64,000 nt of DNA, taken from assembly GCF_039908645.1 (NCBI RefSeq), contig NZ_CP150917.1, positions 4,475,501-4,539,500 of the forward strand, in the 5' to 3' direction. The DNA is from Pseudomonas helvetica. Lineage in GTDB: Bacteria; Pseudomonadota; Gammaproteobacteria; Pseudomonadales; Pseudomonadaceae. Both the position numbers and the translations under genes were made by a program. Below the pieces are notes generated by a model. The model saw only the letters and a list, made by a program, of their open reading frames with translations, was not told the DNA's origin and searched no databases. This document shows positions 18,763 to 28,358 of this stretch, one piece after another. Numbering within the stretch: position 1 is the first letter of the stretch; every line of letters starts with the position of its first letter.

Positions 18763-18872
18763 GGGTAATCTGACATGGCACCCTGTTTCATGATGCTTCT
18801 GAATCGGCAGGACAACAAACCAAGATTCACGCATCAGACCGGGATATTTCATCCTCCCTTGATTAAAGCTCC

Positions 18873-18890
18873 GTAAGTGCTCCATGAAAC
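18873..18890 (+). repeat. Extra IS66-type inverted-repeat end
   Basis: GTAAGTGCTCCATGAAAC is a near match to the IS66 end GTAAGCGCTCCATGAACC and directly abuts the start of the inverted copy at 18891, so two IS ends lie head to tail here. This suggests an earlier insertion or deletion at the same point. Confidence 0.6.
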
Positions 18891-19477
18891 GTAAGCGCTC
18901 CATGAACCCCATATTTTAAAAGTGGGATCTATGCCTATATAGGAATTTTCGGCGTGCAATTCCACGGTAGCAGGACCTCGAAGCCTTCTACGCTCGAAGC
19001 TTGTGGCAGGCGCTCAAGTGCGCGGCGCAGCCACGCATAGGCTCTTGGCCGCTGGCTTTAGCCGTCTCGACCAAACTGTAAAGTTGAGCGCTGGCCGTCG
19101 CGCCTTTGGGCGTGTCGTTGAACAGCCAGTTCTTGCGCCCGATCATGAAGGGCCGGATCGCACGCTCTGCCGCAATGTTGTCGATCGGCAAGTAACCGGC
19201 TTCGGTATAGCGCACCAACTTCATCCAGTTGCTGGCCAGGTAGCTGATGGCTTTGCCCAGGGCATTTTGCGCCGTTACTAGTGGCCGGGTTTTCTCCAGC
19301 CATATTTGCAACGGCGCCAACACCGGCAGGCTATTTTACTGTCGGCTTTTATGGCGATGTTCATCGCCGCCTTCTTTTAAATCTCGCTCGATACCGTACA
19401 GCTTGTTGATCAGATTCAGGGCGATATCGGCACACCCGGTTTTGCCTTTAGGCTGCACCTTTTGCGCCTCGACAAAC
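18891..19477 (-). mobile_element. Truncated IS66 copy, inverted, 3' part only
   Basis: Begins with the IS66 end GTAAGCGCTCCATGAACC at 18891 and reads on the minus strand as the last third of the transposase: [31 protein letters not shown], then [20 protein letters not shown]. It stops abruptly at 19477, where the other IS66 begins. A stop codon (TAA) replaces a Gln near 19335. It is a close inverted match to 20929-21515. The missing part of this copy is not found on the other side, so it was lost by deletion. Confidence 0.85.
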
Positions 19478-19562
19478 GTAAGCGCTCCATGAACCCCACA
19501 TTCTAAGCCGCAATTTGATGTTCGATGCTGTGCTCCCGATTCCTTTCCGGAGCCAGCCCCTC

Positions 19563-19919
19563 ATGATGCGTACCGACGCCAAAGTCGAAAAGTCTACCTC
19601 TACCCAAAGCCCGTCGACTTCCAAAAATCCATCGATGGCCTCGCTGCCCTGGTCGAACTAGACATCAAGGTCGCGGTGTTTGACCCGGTGCTTTTCGTGT
19701 TCCTCAACAAACCCCGAAACCGAGTGAAGATTTTGTATTGGGAGCGCAACGGCTTCCCTCTGACTCAAGCGCCTCGAATCCGAGCGCTTCAAAACATCGC
19801 CAGATTGTTCGGATGAAGCCATCGTGCTGACGGTTCAAGAACTCAACTGGTTATTGGACGGTTTTGATTTGTGGCGCAACCGTCCGCATCAAGTTTTGAC
19901 ACCTAGATTCGTCGCCTGA
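19563..19919 (+). pseudogene. tnpB: IS66 tnpB, frameshifted
   Basis: Starts MMRTDAKVEK, then one base is missing at about 19591. In the next frame it reads VYLYPKPVDFQKSIDGLAAL and VELDIKVAVFDPVLFVFLN, the normal TnpB core. A second indel near 19758 breaks the RNGF-LWLKRLESERF region, after which the end LTVQELNWLLDGFDLWRNR is readable to a TGA at 19919. The product cannot be made whole. Confidence 0.8.
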
Positions 19920-19937
19920 TTCGGTGTAATCCAGGGC

Positions 19938-21474
19938 ATGATTTCCATGCCCAAAGACCTTCCTGACGACCCTGTTTTGCTCAAACAATTGCTTGAGCAA
20001 ATGCTGAGTGAGCGCAAGTCGGATAAGGGCAAGATCGCTCATCCTGAAGAAGAAAAGGCGCTGTTACGTCAGTGCCTTTTTGGGCGCAAGTCAGAGTAGA
20101 CACCCGATCCCACGACCCCGCAAATGGCCTTGTTCAACGAGGCTGAAAGTGTGGTCGAGGCTGTCGACGAAACGGTTGAAGAAGAGGTCGTAGCACCGAC
20201 CAAGCAACGGGGCAAACGCAAACCTCTTCCCGCCGATCTTCCGCGTATCGAAGTCATCCACGAACTGCCCGATCATGAGCTGACCTGCGCCTGCGGCTGC
20301 CGTAAACACAGCATTGGCGAGGAAATCAGCGAGCAGCTCGAGATCGTGCCAATGCAAATCCGCGTGATCAAACATGTGCGCAAGGTCTACGCCTGCCGTG
20401 GCTGTGAAACCGCGCTGGTCACCGCCGACAAGCCAGCGCAACTGATCGAAAAGAGCATGGCCAGCCCCAGCGTTTTGGTGATGTTGCTGACGACCAAATA
20501 CGTCGATGGCCTGCCACTGCATCGCTTCGAAAAAGTACTCGGTCGCCACGGCGTCGATATTCCACGACAAACCCTGGCGCGCTGGGTGATCCAGTGCGGC
20601 GAACACCTGCAACCCTTGATCAACTTGATGCGGGATCGACTACTGGAAAGTCGCGTAATCCACGGCGACGAAACGCGTGTCCAGGTGATGAAAGAGCCAG
20701 ATCGAGAGCCCACCAGCCAATCCTGGATGTGGGTGCAAACCAGCGGACCGCCGGATCAGCCGGTGATCCTGTTTGACTACTCGACCAGCCGGGCGCAGGA
20801 GGTTCCGTCGTGCCTGCTCGAAGGTTATCGCGGCTACCTGATGACCGATGATTACGCTGGTTATAACGCCTTGGGCGTGCAATCCGGTGTCGAGCGTTTA
20901 GGTTGTTGGGCATATGCGCGACGCAAGTTTGTCGAGGCGCAAAAGGTGCAGCCTAAAGGCAAAACCGGGTGTGCCGATATCGCCCTGAATCCGATCAACA
21001 AGCTGTACGGTATCGAGCGAGATTTAAAAGAAGTCGGTGATGAACATCGCCACGAAAGTCGACAGCAAAATAGCCTGCCGGTGTTGGCACAGTTGCGAAC
21101 ATGGCTGGAGAAAACCCGGCCACAAGTGACGGCGCAAAATACACTGGGCAAAGCCATCAGCTACCTAGCCAGCAACTGGATCAAGTTGGTGGGCTGCACC
21201 GAAGCCCGTTACTTGCCGATCGACAACAATGTGGCAGAACGTGCGATCCAGACCTTTCGTTATCGGACGCAAGAACTGGCTGTTCAGCGACACGCCCGAA
21301 GGCGCGACGGCCAGCGCTCAACTTTACAGTTTGGTCGAGACGGCTAAAGCCAACGGCCAAGAGCCTATGCGTGGCTGCGCCGCGCACTTGAGCGCCTGCC
21401 ACAAGCTTCGAGCGTAGAAGGCTTCGAGGCCTTGCTGCCGTGGAACTGCACGCCGCAAATGCCAAGATAGCCAT
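19938..21474 (+). pseudogene. tnpC: IS66 transposase tnpC, disrupted
   Basis: The N-terminus MISMPKDLPDDPVLLKQ...LFGRKSE meets an amber codon at 20098, where relatives have Gln. A long open frame (20124-21347) then holds most of the DDE transposase, including the zinc-binding CACGCRKHSIGEEISEQ and CRGCETA, and the core HGDETRVQV, MTDDYAGYNAL and VERLGCWAYARRKF. A one-base insertion near 21248 shifts ERAIRPF out of frame; the true end [24 protein letters not shown] resumes in another frame. A second one-base loss near 21365 breaks [10 protein letters not shown]. The transposase is most likely inactive. Confidence 0.85.
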
Positions 21475-21536
21475 AGGTCTCCACCTTTAAAATGCAAGGT
21501 TCATGGAGCGCTTACGTTTATTCGAGCTATTCGAGC

Positions 21537-22175
21537 CTATTTAGTAAGCTCAGCATAAATATTAATTTTATATTCAGCTTGCTCAGCGCGAGTCTCCAAA
21601 TTTTTCAGAGCCTTATGCCATGACTTACCGTATGACCGCTGCCGATACTTACGAAAGCCAAGGTATAAAGCCATAGTCTTCAGGCTCTCATGCGAGAAAA
21701 AATGAACATGCCCCCATCTGGTATACGCTGCGTCGTGATTTTCTAAAATGGACTCATAGCTTGGCTTATTGAAGTGAGAGTTCATCACGCCATGCAACCC
21801 TGGAGTTGCTAAGCGAAGAACGCCGCCAGGCTTAAGTGTTCGATAGGCTTCAGAAAGAAAAAGGATCGCGTCTTTCTGCTGAACATGCTCAATGAAATCC
21901 TCGCAGAAGGCATAATCAAAATGGTTGTCAGGAAATGGATGGCGCTCAAGAAGATTTAATTTGTAGACGCCCTCTGCAATATTTCTAGGAACGCCGCCAA
22001 TATGGCCAAAATTCCATATCAATGCGTCATCAAAGAAGTCGACGTTCAACCATCCCTCGAGAGCATTCAGCCCGCAGGCGTACTGGATCTTACTAGGCAC
22101 TGTAACGTTTTTGTCAAGATGAAGTGGTGTAAATCCATCCAGCGGAATAAGATCTGTAGCGTTATAACTGGTCAT
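21537..22175 (-). CDS. SAM-dependent methyltransferase
   Basis: A 212-residue class I methyltransferase-like protein. It opens the fold with KIQYACGLNALEGWLNVDFFDD (a glycine loop of the type found in sugar and FkbM-like or Methyltransf_11 enzymes) and has FCEDFIEHVQQKDAILFLSEAYRTLKPGGVLRLATP, the usual motif-IV/post-motif block. It stands alone between the IS66 and phage debris, with its stop only 22 bases from the IS end. It may be a surviving piece of an earlier O-antigen cluster. Substrate unknown. Confidence 0.75.
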   Translation of the reverse strand: MTSYNATDLIPLDGFTPLHLDKNVTVPSKIQYACGLNALEGWLNVDFFDDALIWNFGHIGGVPRNIAEGVYKLNLLERHPFPDNHFDYAFCEDFIEHVQQKDAILFLSEAYRTLKPGGVLRLATPGLHGVMNSHFNKPSYESILENHDAAYTRWGHVHFFSHESLKTMALYLGFRKYRQRSYGKSWHKALKNLETRAEQAEYKINIYAELTK

Positions 22176-22276
22176 TCCGTAACCCTCACCGTTTATGGGT
22201 CAATGCACCATAACATATATGCCTGACGAACCAGCATCTATGTATCACGCGCGACAACCTTCAGGGAACAGCCAAT

Positions 22277-22556
22277 CTAGGCTGGCGCTACAGGCCAATC
22301 TATTGTTTCTGGGTAGCCTGTCTGAGTCTCGATGCGGTTTAGCGCTACCCGGTATTTCTTCCATGACTTGAGCAGTGCCACGTCGGTGTCGGTCGCCTCG
22401 TCGATGTCCACGGCATCCTGTAGCGGGGTGATCGTGCAGTCGGCGACAGAGCGACGGTGAGCGGCCTCGGTAATGGCAATGACACTGGCCAGATGCTGGA
22501 AGGCAGCGCGGCATCCTTCATAGACGTTGTGATCAGTTGAGACCATCGATATTCAT
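22277..22556 (-). pseudogene. Phage tail-fibre assembly (Tfa-like) gene, frameshifted
   Basis: From the ATG at 22556 the reading is MNID, then after one missing base WSQLITTSMKDAA, and after another shift AFQHLASVIAITEAAHRRSV...ITPLQDAVDIDEATDTDVALLKSWKKYRVALNRIETQTGYPETIDWPVAPA. The last part is the typical C-terminus of tail-fibre assembly chaperones from Pseudomonas prophages and tailocins. Two frameshifts break it. The start overlaps the stop of the preceding phage gene (ATGA), as in intact phage tail clusters. Confidence 0.75.
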
Positions 22557-22836
22557 GCCCGGCCCTCCGGTAGTGGCTTGGGTAGAGCTATAGGTCCGTC
22601 AGGAACATCCACCAGCGGCTCCGGAAAGGCCTGCTCCTGGCTGTAGTTCGATGGTAAAGGAAGGATGAGGGTAAGCTCCACTCTGTGCCCACCCTATCGA
22701 CCTGCCCCACGAACCAGGCAGACGAAATGGCGAGTGCGAGCAAGGTGTCGCCATCGCTCATCTCTGTAAAGTCGAAGGCCTCGCCATTGATGGTCAGTAC
22801 TTCGCCTACCTTGGAGACGTCTAGGGTCGTCATCAC
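22553..22836 (-). pseudogene. Small phage tail-cluster gene, frameshifted
   Basis: Begins MMTTLDVSKVGEVLTINGEAFDFTEMSDGDTLLALAISSAWFVGQVDRVGTE. One shift at about 22670 is needed to continue as VELTLILPLPSNYSQEQAFPEPLVDVPDGPIALPKPLPEG, ending at the start of the Tfa-like gene. I recall proteins of this type just upstream of tail-fibre assembly genes in Pseudomonas prophages; their function is not assigned. Confidence 0.65.
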
Positions 22837-23009
22837 GACGTTGCGGAGATAGTTTTATCTGCATCAGTACCACCGCCCAATAGCCGTAAGCTTAACTAAG
22901 TACGGCCCAGAAGCCTGGGCACCTTAGGGTCTACGACTGTGAACGTCCGTGCGCTTGCGCTAGCAGGCCCTGATGCTATGTAGGTAGCTGCAAACAGCGA
23001 GCCATTCAG

Positions 23010-23167
23010 GCCGCAGAAGACGCCCGCCTCGCAGAGATCAAGCGTCAGAACGATGCCGCCGACGAGATCCAGCGTCAAACAGCGGCCCGGGAGGCCGACA
23101 AAGAAGACCGCCGCAAGATCAACCTGATCGCCAGCCGCTTGATCCCAGCCACTTCAATTCAGTACTG
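23010..23167 (+). pseudogene. C-terminal fragment of a charged, phage-like protein
   Basis: An open stretch without a start codon reads AAEDARLAEIKRQNDAADEI, then a charged coiled-coil, ending DRRKINLIASRLIPATSIQY and TGA at 23167. The composition resembles the tails of small phage-encoded proteins, and it lies beside the tail-gene debris, on the opposite strand. I cannot name it. Confidence 0.4.
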
Positions 23168-23185
23168 AGGTCGCCATGAGCAATC

Positions 23186-23312
23186 GTAAGCGCTCCATGA
23201 ACCTCACATTTTAAAGGTCGGGACCTATGGCTATCCTGGAACTGCTCGCCAGAGATGCCAAGGTAACCATTAAACCCATCGCTTGGTATGCGGGGGTCTA
23301 TGAGGCGCTTAC
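23186..23312. mobile_element. 127-bp IS66-end element (MITE-like)
   Basis: Starts with GTAAGCGCTCCATGAACC at 23186 and ends with a weaker complementary end (GAGGCGCTTAC at 23312). The first 50 bases match the right end of the 19478-21515 IS66 (including ATTTTAAAGGT and ACCTATGGCTATC). It has no coding capacity. It may be a deletion derivative or a small non-autonomous element moved by an IS66 transposase. No flanking duplication was seen. Confidence 0.65.
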
Positions 23313-23486
23313 TTTGCTCGGAGATTGATTGTTTACTCCGCCTTACACTCGAACAAACGCAAAGATAATAATTTGATCTGTTCTTGCAGGTCGACGATAT
23401 GCCCCTTGTCCGCCCAACACCAAATTATCGGACAACTTGCAAAAAGCCGAAGATATTGAAATCGCCTAAAAATAAAAACAGCAGCC

Positions 23487-24599
23487 TCATCCCCCTGACA
23501 ATAAGTCACGATATAGCTCTGCATAACACCTAGCCATGCTCTCCGAAGTGAACATTTCTTTGTATCGAACAAAGGCGGCCTGCCCCATCGCGTAGCTCGT
23601 ATTCGAATCTTCCCACATTTTACGCATAGCAACAGCCAAACCAGCGGGATCTTCGGGTGGTACAACAAATCCAGTTAGCTGATCGACGTTTATGTACGTC
23701 GTACCTGTACCAATCTCACAGCAGATCATTGGCTTGGCATACATCGCAGACTCTAACAATGAAATTCCGAATGCTTCAGACCTAAGATGAGATGGAAACA
23801 CAGTTGCCGTACAAAGTGTAAGAAGTGCAACCTTATCCTCATCACTGACTCGCCCGACAAATACTATATTGGTCAGACCAAGCTCAACGGCCTGCCTCTT
23901 CAGGTTATCTTCCTCTGGCCCCGAACCGGCGATGACGATCGGGTAGCCACAAATTTTGGCGGCGTCTAGAAGGGTATGTAAGCCTTTATAATATCTCAAT
24001 ACACCAACAAAAAGAAAAAACCGAGATGGAAGGTTCGATCGCCAATGCAACTCTCTCTCGGGTGCGGGTACTGGAAAGCTACGCTTATCTAAACCAATCG
24101 GAATAACTGAAACCTTATCTTTAAATTTTTGTAAAACAGAGCTACTTTCTAAATAGTTAGGCGAGGAGGCGACTATAGCAGATGCCGAAGACAGGAATCT
24201 GTTCATCAAAGGACGATACAGCTCAAGCGTCCAACGCTGCTTAACGATATCCGAGTGATATGAAACGACAATCGGCTTATCACGCTGAACAAGGAAGTGA
24301 GCAACATCCATGAAAGGCCATGGAAAATGGTAATGCACGATATCTACCTGAGCTGCTAGCTTACGCAAACTGAGGATTGCAGAAAGAGAAAACGGAGTTG
24401 ATAGAAGAGTAAAGTTCGATCTCGCATAATGAACTCGATGTCCCTCGTAGAAAAGTGATCCAGCCCGCTGAGTCGAAACGCAAAGGACCTGGCTTTCAAC
24501 ACCGAACTCCTCTCCCCCCTTGCAAAGCTGATAGATACACTGCTCTATGCCACCAAAAGTATCGGGGAAATACGTTTTAAAGACATGAAGAACTTTCAT
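23487..24599 (-). CDS. GT4-family glycosyltransferase
   Basis: A 370-residue GT-B fold enzyme. The N-terminal half has the acceptor-side motif TYFPDTFGGIEQCIYQL and HYHFPWPFMD; the C-terminal half has the GT4 signature FLFVGVLRYYKGLHTLLDA, IVIAGSGPEEDNLKRQA, FVGRVSDEDKVALL and the EX7E-like SEAFGISLLESAMYAKP. It resembles the mannosyl/rhamnosyl-transferases of A-band type clusters (WbpY/WbpZ). It is the last gene of the manC-led minus-strand operon and overlaps the preceding GT2 gene by four bases. The donor may be GDP-fucose or GDP-mannose. Confidence 0.88.
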   Translation of the reverse strand: MKVLHVFKTYFPDTFGGIEQCIYQLCKGGEEFGVESQVLCVSTQRAGSLFYEGHRVHYARSNFTLLSTPFSLSAILSLRKLAAQVDIVHYHFPWPFMDVAHFLVQRDKPIVVSYHSDIVKQRWTLELYRPLMNRFLSSASAIVASSPNYLESSSVLQKFKDKVSVIPIGLDKRSFPVPAPERELHWRSNLPSRFFLFVGVLRYYKGLHTLLDAAKICGYPIVIAGSGPEEDNLKRQAVELGLTNIVFVGRVSDEDKVALLTLCTATVFPSHLRSEAFGISLLESAMYAKPMICCEIGTGTTYINVDQLTGFVVPPEDPAGLAVAMRKMWEDSNTSYAMGQAAFVRYKEMFTSESMARCYAELYRDLLSGG

Positions 24600-25357
24600 T
24601 TTCTACTTTCTATTTTATTGAGAAGAGCCTTAAACCATACTGCATAAGGCTGAAACAGCCACCACTTGAGCGGAAGCTTACCATGGTGCTTACGAACGAC
24701 CGCCATCGCCTCAGTATAATGAGCTACTCTTCTGGTATTAGTTTTAGTATCACCATGATCCCGGTTAACGGCAACAAACTCATTGAGGAAACGCAATGGA
24801 CCTCCTAGCCGATACAACTTCCACCACAAGTCATAGTCCATGGCCATGTGGCGAGAGGCATCAAGCCCTCCCACTGCGTCCCAAGCTCGACGTCGTATCA
24901 ATGTAGCAGGCTGCGAAATAATACAGCGCACCGCCAACCTTTTTTCACTGAACTCTTCAACCCAGATAGCCGTTCTTTTGTTGTCCTTCTCGCGAACATT
25001 CCAAGCCCGACCGTACACAGCAGGAGCACTTTCACTCGAGAGCAGTTCATTAACTAGCCTGGCCAGGCCGCCCTCTAGAAAATAGTCATCGCTATTAATC
25101 CAGCACACGAATGGAGCAGAACCCTTGCTAATACATTCGTTAATAGCAGCAGCTTGGCCATCATCCGCCGAACTCCTCCATCCAGCCAATCGTCCTTCCC
25201 ACGACTTGATGATCTCGACAGAGTTATCTGTCGAGCCACCATCCGCAACGAACACCTCAACGGGTAAGTTTTGAGAGAAAATCGAAGACAGTGCGGCATC
25301 CAGATACTCGCCCTGATTGTAAGAAGGTACTGCGACCGTAACTAATGCTTCAGTCAA
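24596..25357 (-). CDS. GT2-family glycosyltransferase
   Basis: A 253-residue GT-A enzyme. [24 protein letters not shown] starts the nucleotide-binding domain, [16 protein letters not shown] follows, and the DxD-type metal site is INSDDYF near residue 89. The late acceptor-domain block [14 protein letters not shown] is typical of O-antigen rhamnosyl/fucosyl transferases. Its start lies inside the end of fcl, and its stop overlaps the next GT4 gene. It is probably a soluble or peripheral inner-membrane enzyme. Donor and acceptor are unknown. Confidence 0.87.
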   Translation of the reverse strand: MTEALVTVAVPSYNQGEYLDAALSSIFSQNLPVEVFVADGGSTDNSVEIIKSWEGRLAGWRSSADDGQAAAINECISKGSAPFVCWINSDDYFLEGGLARLVNELLSSESAPAVYGRAWNVREKDNKRTAIWVEEFSEKRLAVRCIISQPATLIRRRAWDAVGGLDASRHMAMDYDLWWKLYRLGGPLRFLNEFVAVNRDHGDTKTNTRRVAHYTEAMAVVRKHHGKLPLKWWLFQPYAVWFKALLNKIESRK

Positions 25358-26318
25358 CTTGTACCTTCTCTCTTACTAGAAAGTCAGCATAAGCAATAGA
25401 CAAGCCTTGCTCAAGTCCGACAGAAGGCTGCCAGCCCATCCCCGTAATTCGCGAAATATCCATGAGCTTCCGAGGTGTACCATCGGGCTTACTACTATCA
25501 AGTTCAATAAGCCCATTGAACCCAATAACCTTGGCTACAAGATGGGCCAACTCAAGGATGGTCATGTCCGTGCCGCAACCGACATTGATATGAGAGAGGG
25601 TCTGTTTTGTAACACTGGCATAGAGTTCCGGGGTAGCCTCCATCACATGGACACTTGCTGCCGCCATGTCATCCACAAACAAAAACTCACGTTTTGGCGT
25701 ACCGCTCCCCCAAATTAGAACTACCGGCGAACCCGCGACTTTGGCCTCATGAAATTTGCGTATAAGTGCAGGTATGACATGGCTATTTTCAGCGTGGTAA
25801 TTGTCGCCTGGACCATACAAATTCGTCGGCATGACGCTTCTATAATCAACGCCATGTTGACGATTATAAGACTCACAAAGCTTGATACCGGCAATTTTCG
25901 CGATCGCGTACGCTTCATTAGTTTCTTCAAGCTTTCCGGTGAGAAGCGCATCCTCCGTCATTGGCTGCGGTGCCAAACGAGGATAAATACAACTCGATCC
26001 TAAAAAGAGAAGTTTCTGCACACCGCCACGCCAAGCCTCATGAATAATATTGGCCTGAATCATGATGTTTTGATAAAGAAAATCAGCAGGATAAGTGTTA
26101 TTCGCATATATCCCCCCCACTTTTGCCGCAGCTAGATAAACCTGATCAGGCCGCTCAACCTCGAAAAAATTTCGAACGGAAACCTGATCACATAGATCAA
26201 GTTCAGCCCTATCACGAGTGACAATATTAGTATAACCGCGTTTCTTAAGCTCACGCAGAATGGCTGAGCCAACCATTCCGCGATGACCCGCCACATAAAT
26301 TTTACTATTATACGGCAT
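25350..26318 (-). CDS. fcl: GDP-L-fucose synthase
   Basis: Epimerase-reductase that turns GDP-4-keto-6-deoxymannose (from Gmd) into GDP-L-fucose with NADPH. The 322-residue protein has the diagnostic N-terminus [17 protein letters not shown], the block [19 protein letters not shown], the serine/tyrosine/lysine active site in GSSCIYP and [15 protein letters not shown], and [10 protein letters not shown]. These separate Fcl/WcaG from GDP-rhamnose reductases. ATG at 26318 is preferred; a GTG at 26330 overlaps the gmd stop. It is translationally coupled to gmd. Confidence 0.95.
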   Translation of the reverse strand: MPYNSKIYVAGHRGMVGSAILRELKKRGYTNIVTRDRAELDLCDQVSVRNFFEVERPDQVYLAAAKVGGIYANNTYPADFLYQNIMIQANIIHEAWRGGVQKLLFLGSSCIYPRLAPQPMTEDALLTGKLEETNEAYAIAKIAGIKLCESYNRQHGVDYRSVMPTNLYGPGDNYHAENSHVIPALIRKFHEAKVAGSPVVLIWGSGTPKREFLFVDDMAAASVHVMEATPELYASVTKQTLSHINVGCGTDMTILELAHLVAKVIGFNGLIELDSSKPDGTPRKLMDISRITGMGWQPSVGLEQGLSIAYADFLVREKVQVD

Positions 26319-26326
26319 AATCGAAA

Positions 26327-27409
26327 TCACTCGTGATAGTTGAATGCGCTGTAACCGTGACGCTTAACCAGCTCATCACGCTCAGCTGCCTTCAAGTCTT
26401 CTCTGACCATCTCAGAAACGAGCTCAGCAAAAGTGGTTTTCGGTGTCCAACCCAACTTATTCTTGGCCTTGGACGGATCACCCAGCAGCGTTTCAACTTC
26501 CGCCGGACGGAAATAACGTGAATCTACTTCTACAATACATTTGCCCGCCGCATCGTACCCCTTCTCGTCTACCCCTTGCCCTTTCCAGGTAATTTCGATA
26601 TCAAGCTCTTTAGCGGCAGCATCAACAAAGTCCCTGACGCTGTATTGAATACCTGTTGCAATCACAAAATCTTCTGCAACTTCCTGTTGAAGCATAAGCC
26701 ATTGCATTTCAACATAATCACGCGCATGCCCCCAATCCCGCTTAGCGTCCAGGTTGCCCAAGTACAAGCAATCCTGCAGATTGAGCTTAATACGCGCTAG
26801 CGCACGGGTAATTTTCCGAGTCACAAAAGTTTCGCCACGAACAGGTGATTCATGGTTAAACAAAATACCGTTACAGGCATACATGCCATACGCTTCACGG
26901 TAGTTTACAGTGATCCAATAAGCGTAAAGCTTAGCGACGGCATAAGGGCTACGAGGATAAAAAGGAGTGGTTTCTTTCTGGGGGGTTTCTTGGACCAAAC
27001 CGTACAGTTCGGAAGTCGAAGCCTGATAGAACTTGGTCTTCTTCTCCAGCCCCAAAATACGGATAGCCTCTAGAATACGAAGAGCGCCCAAGGCGTCTGA
27101 GTTCGCAGTATACTCAGGCTCTTCGAAACTGACAGCAACGTGAGACTGTGCTGCCAAATTATAAATTTCGTCCGGCTGCACCTGCTGGATGATGCGAATC
27201 AAACTCGTAGAATCGGTCAGGTCACCGTGGTGCAGGATAAAATTTCGATTTTCAATATGCGGATCTTGATAGAGATGATCGATACGGTCGGTATTGAAAA
27301 GCGACGTTCGCCTTTTAACACCATGCACTTCGTACCCCTTACCCAGAAGCAACTCAGCCAGATAAGCGCCGTCTTGACCTGTGACGCCAGTAATCAGTGC
27401 AACCTTCAT
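26327..27409 (-). CDS. gmd: GDP-mannose 4,6-dehydratase
   Basis: Converts GDP-D-mannose to GDP-4-keto-6-deoxy-D-mannose. The 360-residue enzyme shows [37 protein letters not shown], the Thr/Glu/Tyr/Lys catalytic set in ASTSELYG and [15 protein letters not shown], and [16 protein letters not shown], all standard for Gmd. Together with manC upstream and fcl downstream in the same operon, it makes GDP-L-fucose. A phosphomannomutase gene is not present here; AlgC elsewhere in the genome would be expected to supply it. Confidence 0.97.
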   Translation of the reverse strand: MKVALITGVTGQDGAYLAELLLGKGYEVHGVKRRTSLFNTDRIDHLYQDPHIENRNFILHHGDLTDSTSLIRIIQQVQPDEIYNLAAQSHVAVSFEEPEYTANSDALGALRILEAIRILGLEKKTKFYQASTSELYGLVQETPQKETTPFYPRSPYAVAKLYAYWITVNYREAYGMYACNGILFNHESPVRGETFVTRKITRALARIKLNLQDCLYLGNLDAKRDWGHARDYVEMQWLMLQQEVAEDFVIATGIQYSVRDFVDAAAKELDIEITWKGQGVDEKGYDAAGKCIVEVDSRYFRPAEVETLLGDPSKAKNKLGWTPKTTFAELVSEMVREDLKAAERDELVKRHGYSAFNYHE

Positions 27410-27433
27410 ATCATTCTCCGAAATATTATACGT

Positions 27434-28345
27434 TCAATCAGCCACATTGCTCATAGACTTCTTATCAGCGCGAATGTGACTTAGTAAAAAGCATAGATGC
27501 CTGATCGGCATCAGCCATCGGCTCAACAAACCTCGCGGATACCGGGCTCTAATCTTCATCATTTCAGCACGCCCGATTTGCTCGTACTGACTGGTGGTTT
27601 TTTGATCACTGTGAATACGAAATGCACCGAGAAAACAAGGTACATGTCTGAAATGCGCACTATTTTTCACAAAACACAGCAGCATATCCCAATCCAAGGC
27701 AAATGACAGTGTATCATCAACACGCCCACCTACGCGAGTCCAAAGTGAACGCCTCCAGAATAGGGTCTCCTGAGGAATGTAGTCTATGGCGTGTAGCAAA
27801 TTGTCATCATGATAAGGCAGCACCCATCTCCCGACCAAACGATCCTCCTCATCAATGATGAGTCGATTACCATATATACAATCTACAACAGGGTTTCTTT
27901 CGAATTCGCGTGCAATAAAACCCAAAGAGTTAGGCAGCAATACGTCATCGGAATTCAAATAGTGCAAGATCTCGCCTGACGACTTCTGAAACCCTCTATT
28001 AATTGCATCCGCTTGCCCTTTATCTTTTTCAGAATAAAAAACAATTTTATCAGAGGCAAAAGAAGCAACTACATCTGAAGTACTGTCAGCCGAGCAGTTG
28101 TCCTGCACAATAATTTCAATATTGGGGTACGACTGACTCAAAATACTCTGCAGCGTTCGCCCTATATATTGCCCTTGATTAAACGAAGGAATTACTATTG
28201 AAATCAAAGGCATGCTTTGACACTCAACAGCATCTACCGAATAAACGGACGGGGCAATTAATCTACCCGCGTGCTGCTTCAAAACCCCAAGCTTTACATG
28301 AAAGAGCTGCCTTACACGCACACCCAGCGATTGACGTTGCGACAT
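27434..28345 (-). CDS. GT2-family glycosyltransferase
   Basis: A 303-residue GT-A glycosyltransferase. The family domain begins late, at about residue 47 (ISIVIPSFNQGQYIGRTLQSILSQSYPN), followed by IIVQDNCSADSTSDVV and the metal site YLNSDDVLLP near residue 135; the acceptor block ALDWDMLLCFVKN is present. The first 45 residues (MSQRQSLGVRVRQLFHVKLGVL...) are basic and may bind the membrane surface; a start at MPLISIV is a possible alternative. It lies between wzt and gmd in the operon. Specific linkage unknown. Confidence 0.85.
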   Translation of the reverse strand: MSQRQSLGVRVRQLFHVKLGVLKQHAGRLIAPSVYSVDAVECQSMPLISIVIPSFNQGQYIGRTLQSILSQSYPNIEIIVQDNCSADSTSDVVASFASDKIVFYSEKDKGQADAINRGFQKSSGEILHYLNSDDVLLPNSLGFIAREFERNPVVDCIYGNRLIIDEEDRLVGRWVLPYHDDNLLHAIDYIPQETLFWRRSLWTRVGGRVDDTLSFALDWDMLLCFVKNSAHFRHVPCFLGAFRIHSDQKTTSQYEQIGRAEMMKIRARYPRGLLSRWLMPIRHLCFLLSHIRADKKSMSNVAD

Positions 28346-28358
28346 ATTTATTACCCCG

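Larger units (their letters stand above)
19478..21515 (+). mobile_element. IS66-family insertion sequence, full length but damaged
   Basis: Bounded by perfect 18-bp terminal inverted repeats: GTAAGCGCTCCATGAACC at 19478 and its complement ending at 21515. The 2038-bp element holds tnpB and tnpC but no tnpA. Both genes carry frameshifts or stops. The eight bases flanking each side do not match, so no target duplication remains. It is inserted against a truncated inverted relative (18891-19477), giving a long inverted repeat. Confidence 0.92.

Noticed and set aside
19470..21523. Target-site duplication of the IS66 element
   Set aside because: The eight bases on the left (CGACAAAC) and right (GTTTATTC) do not match.
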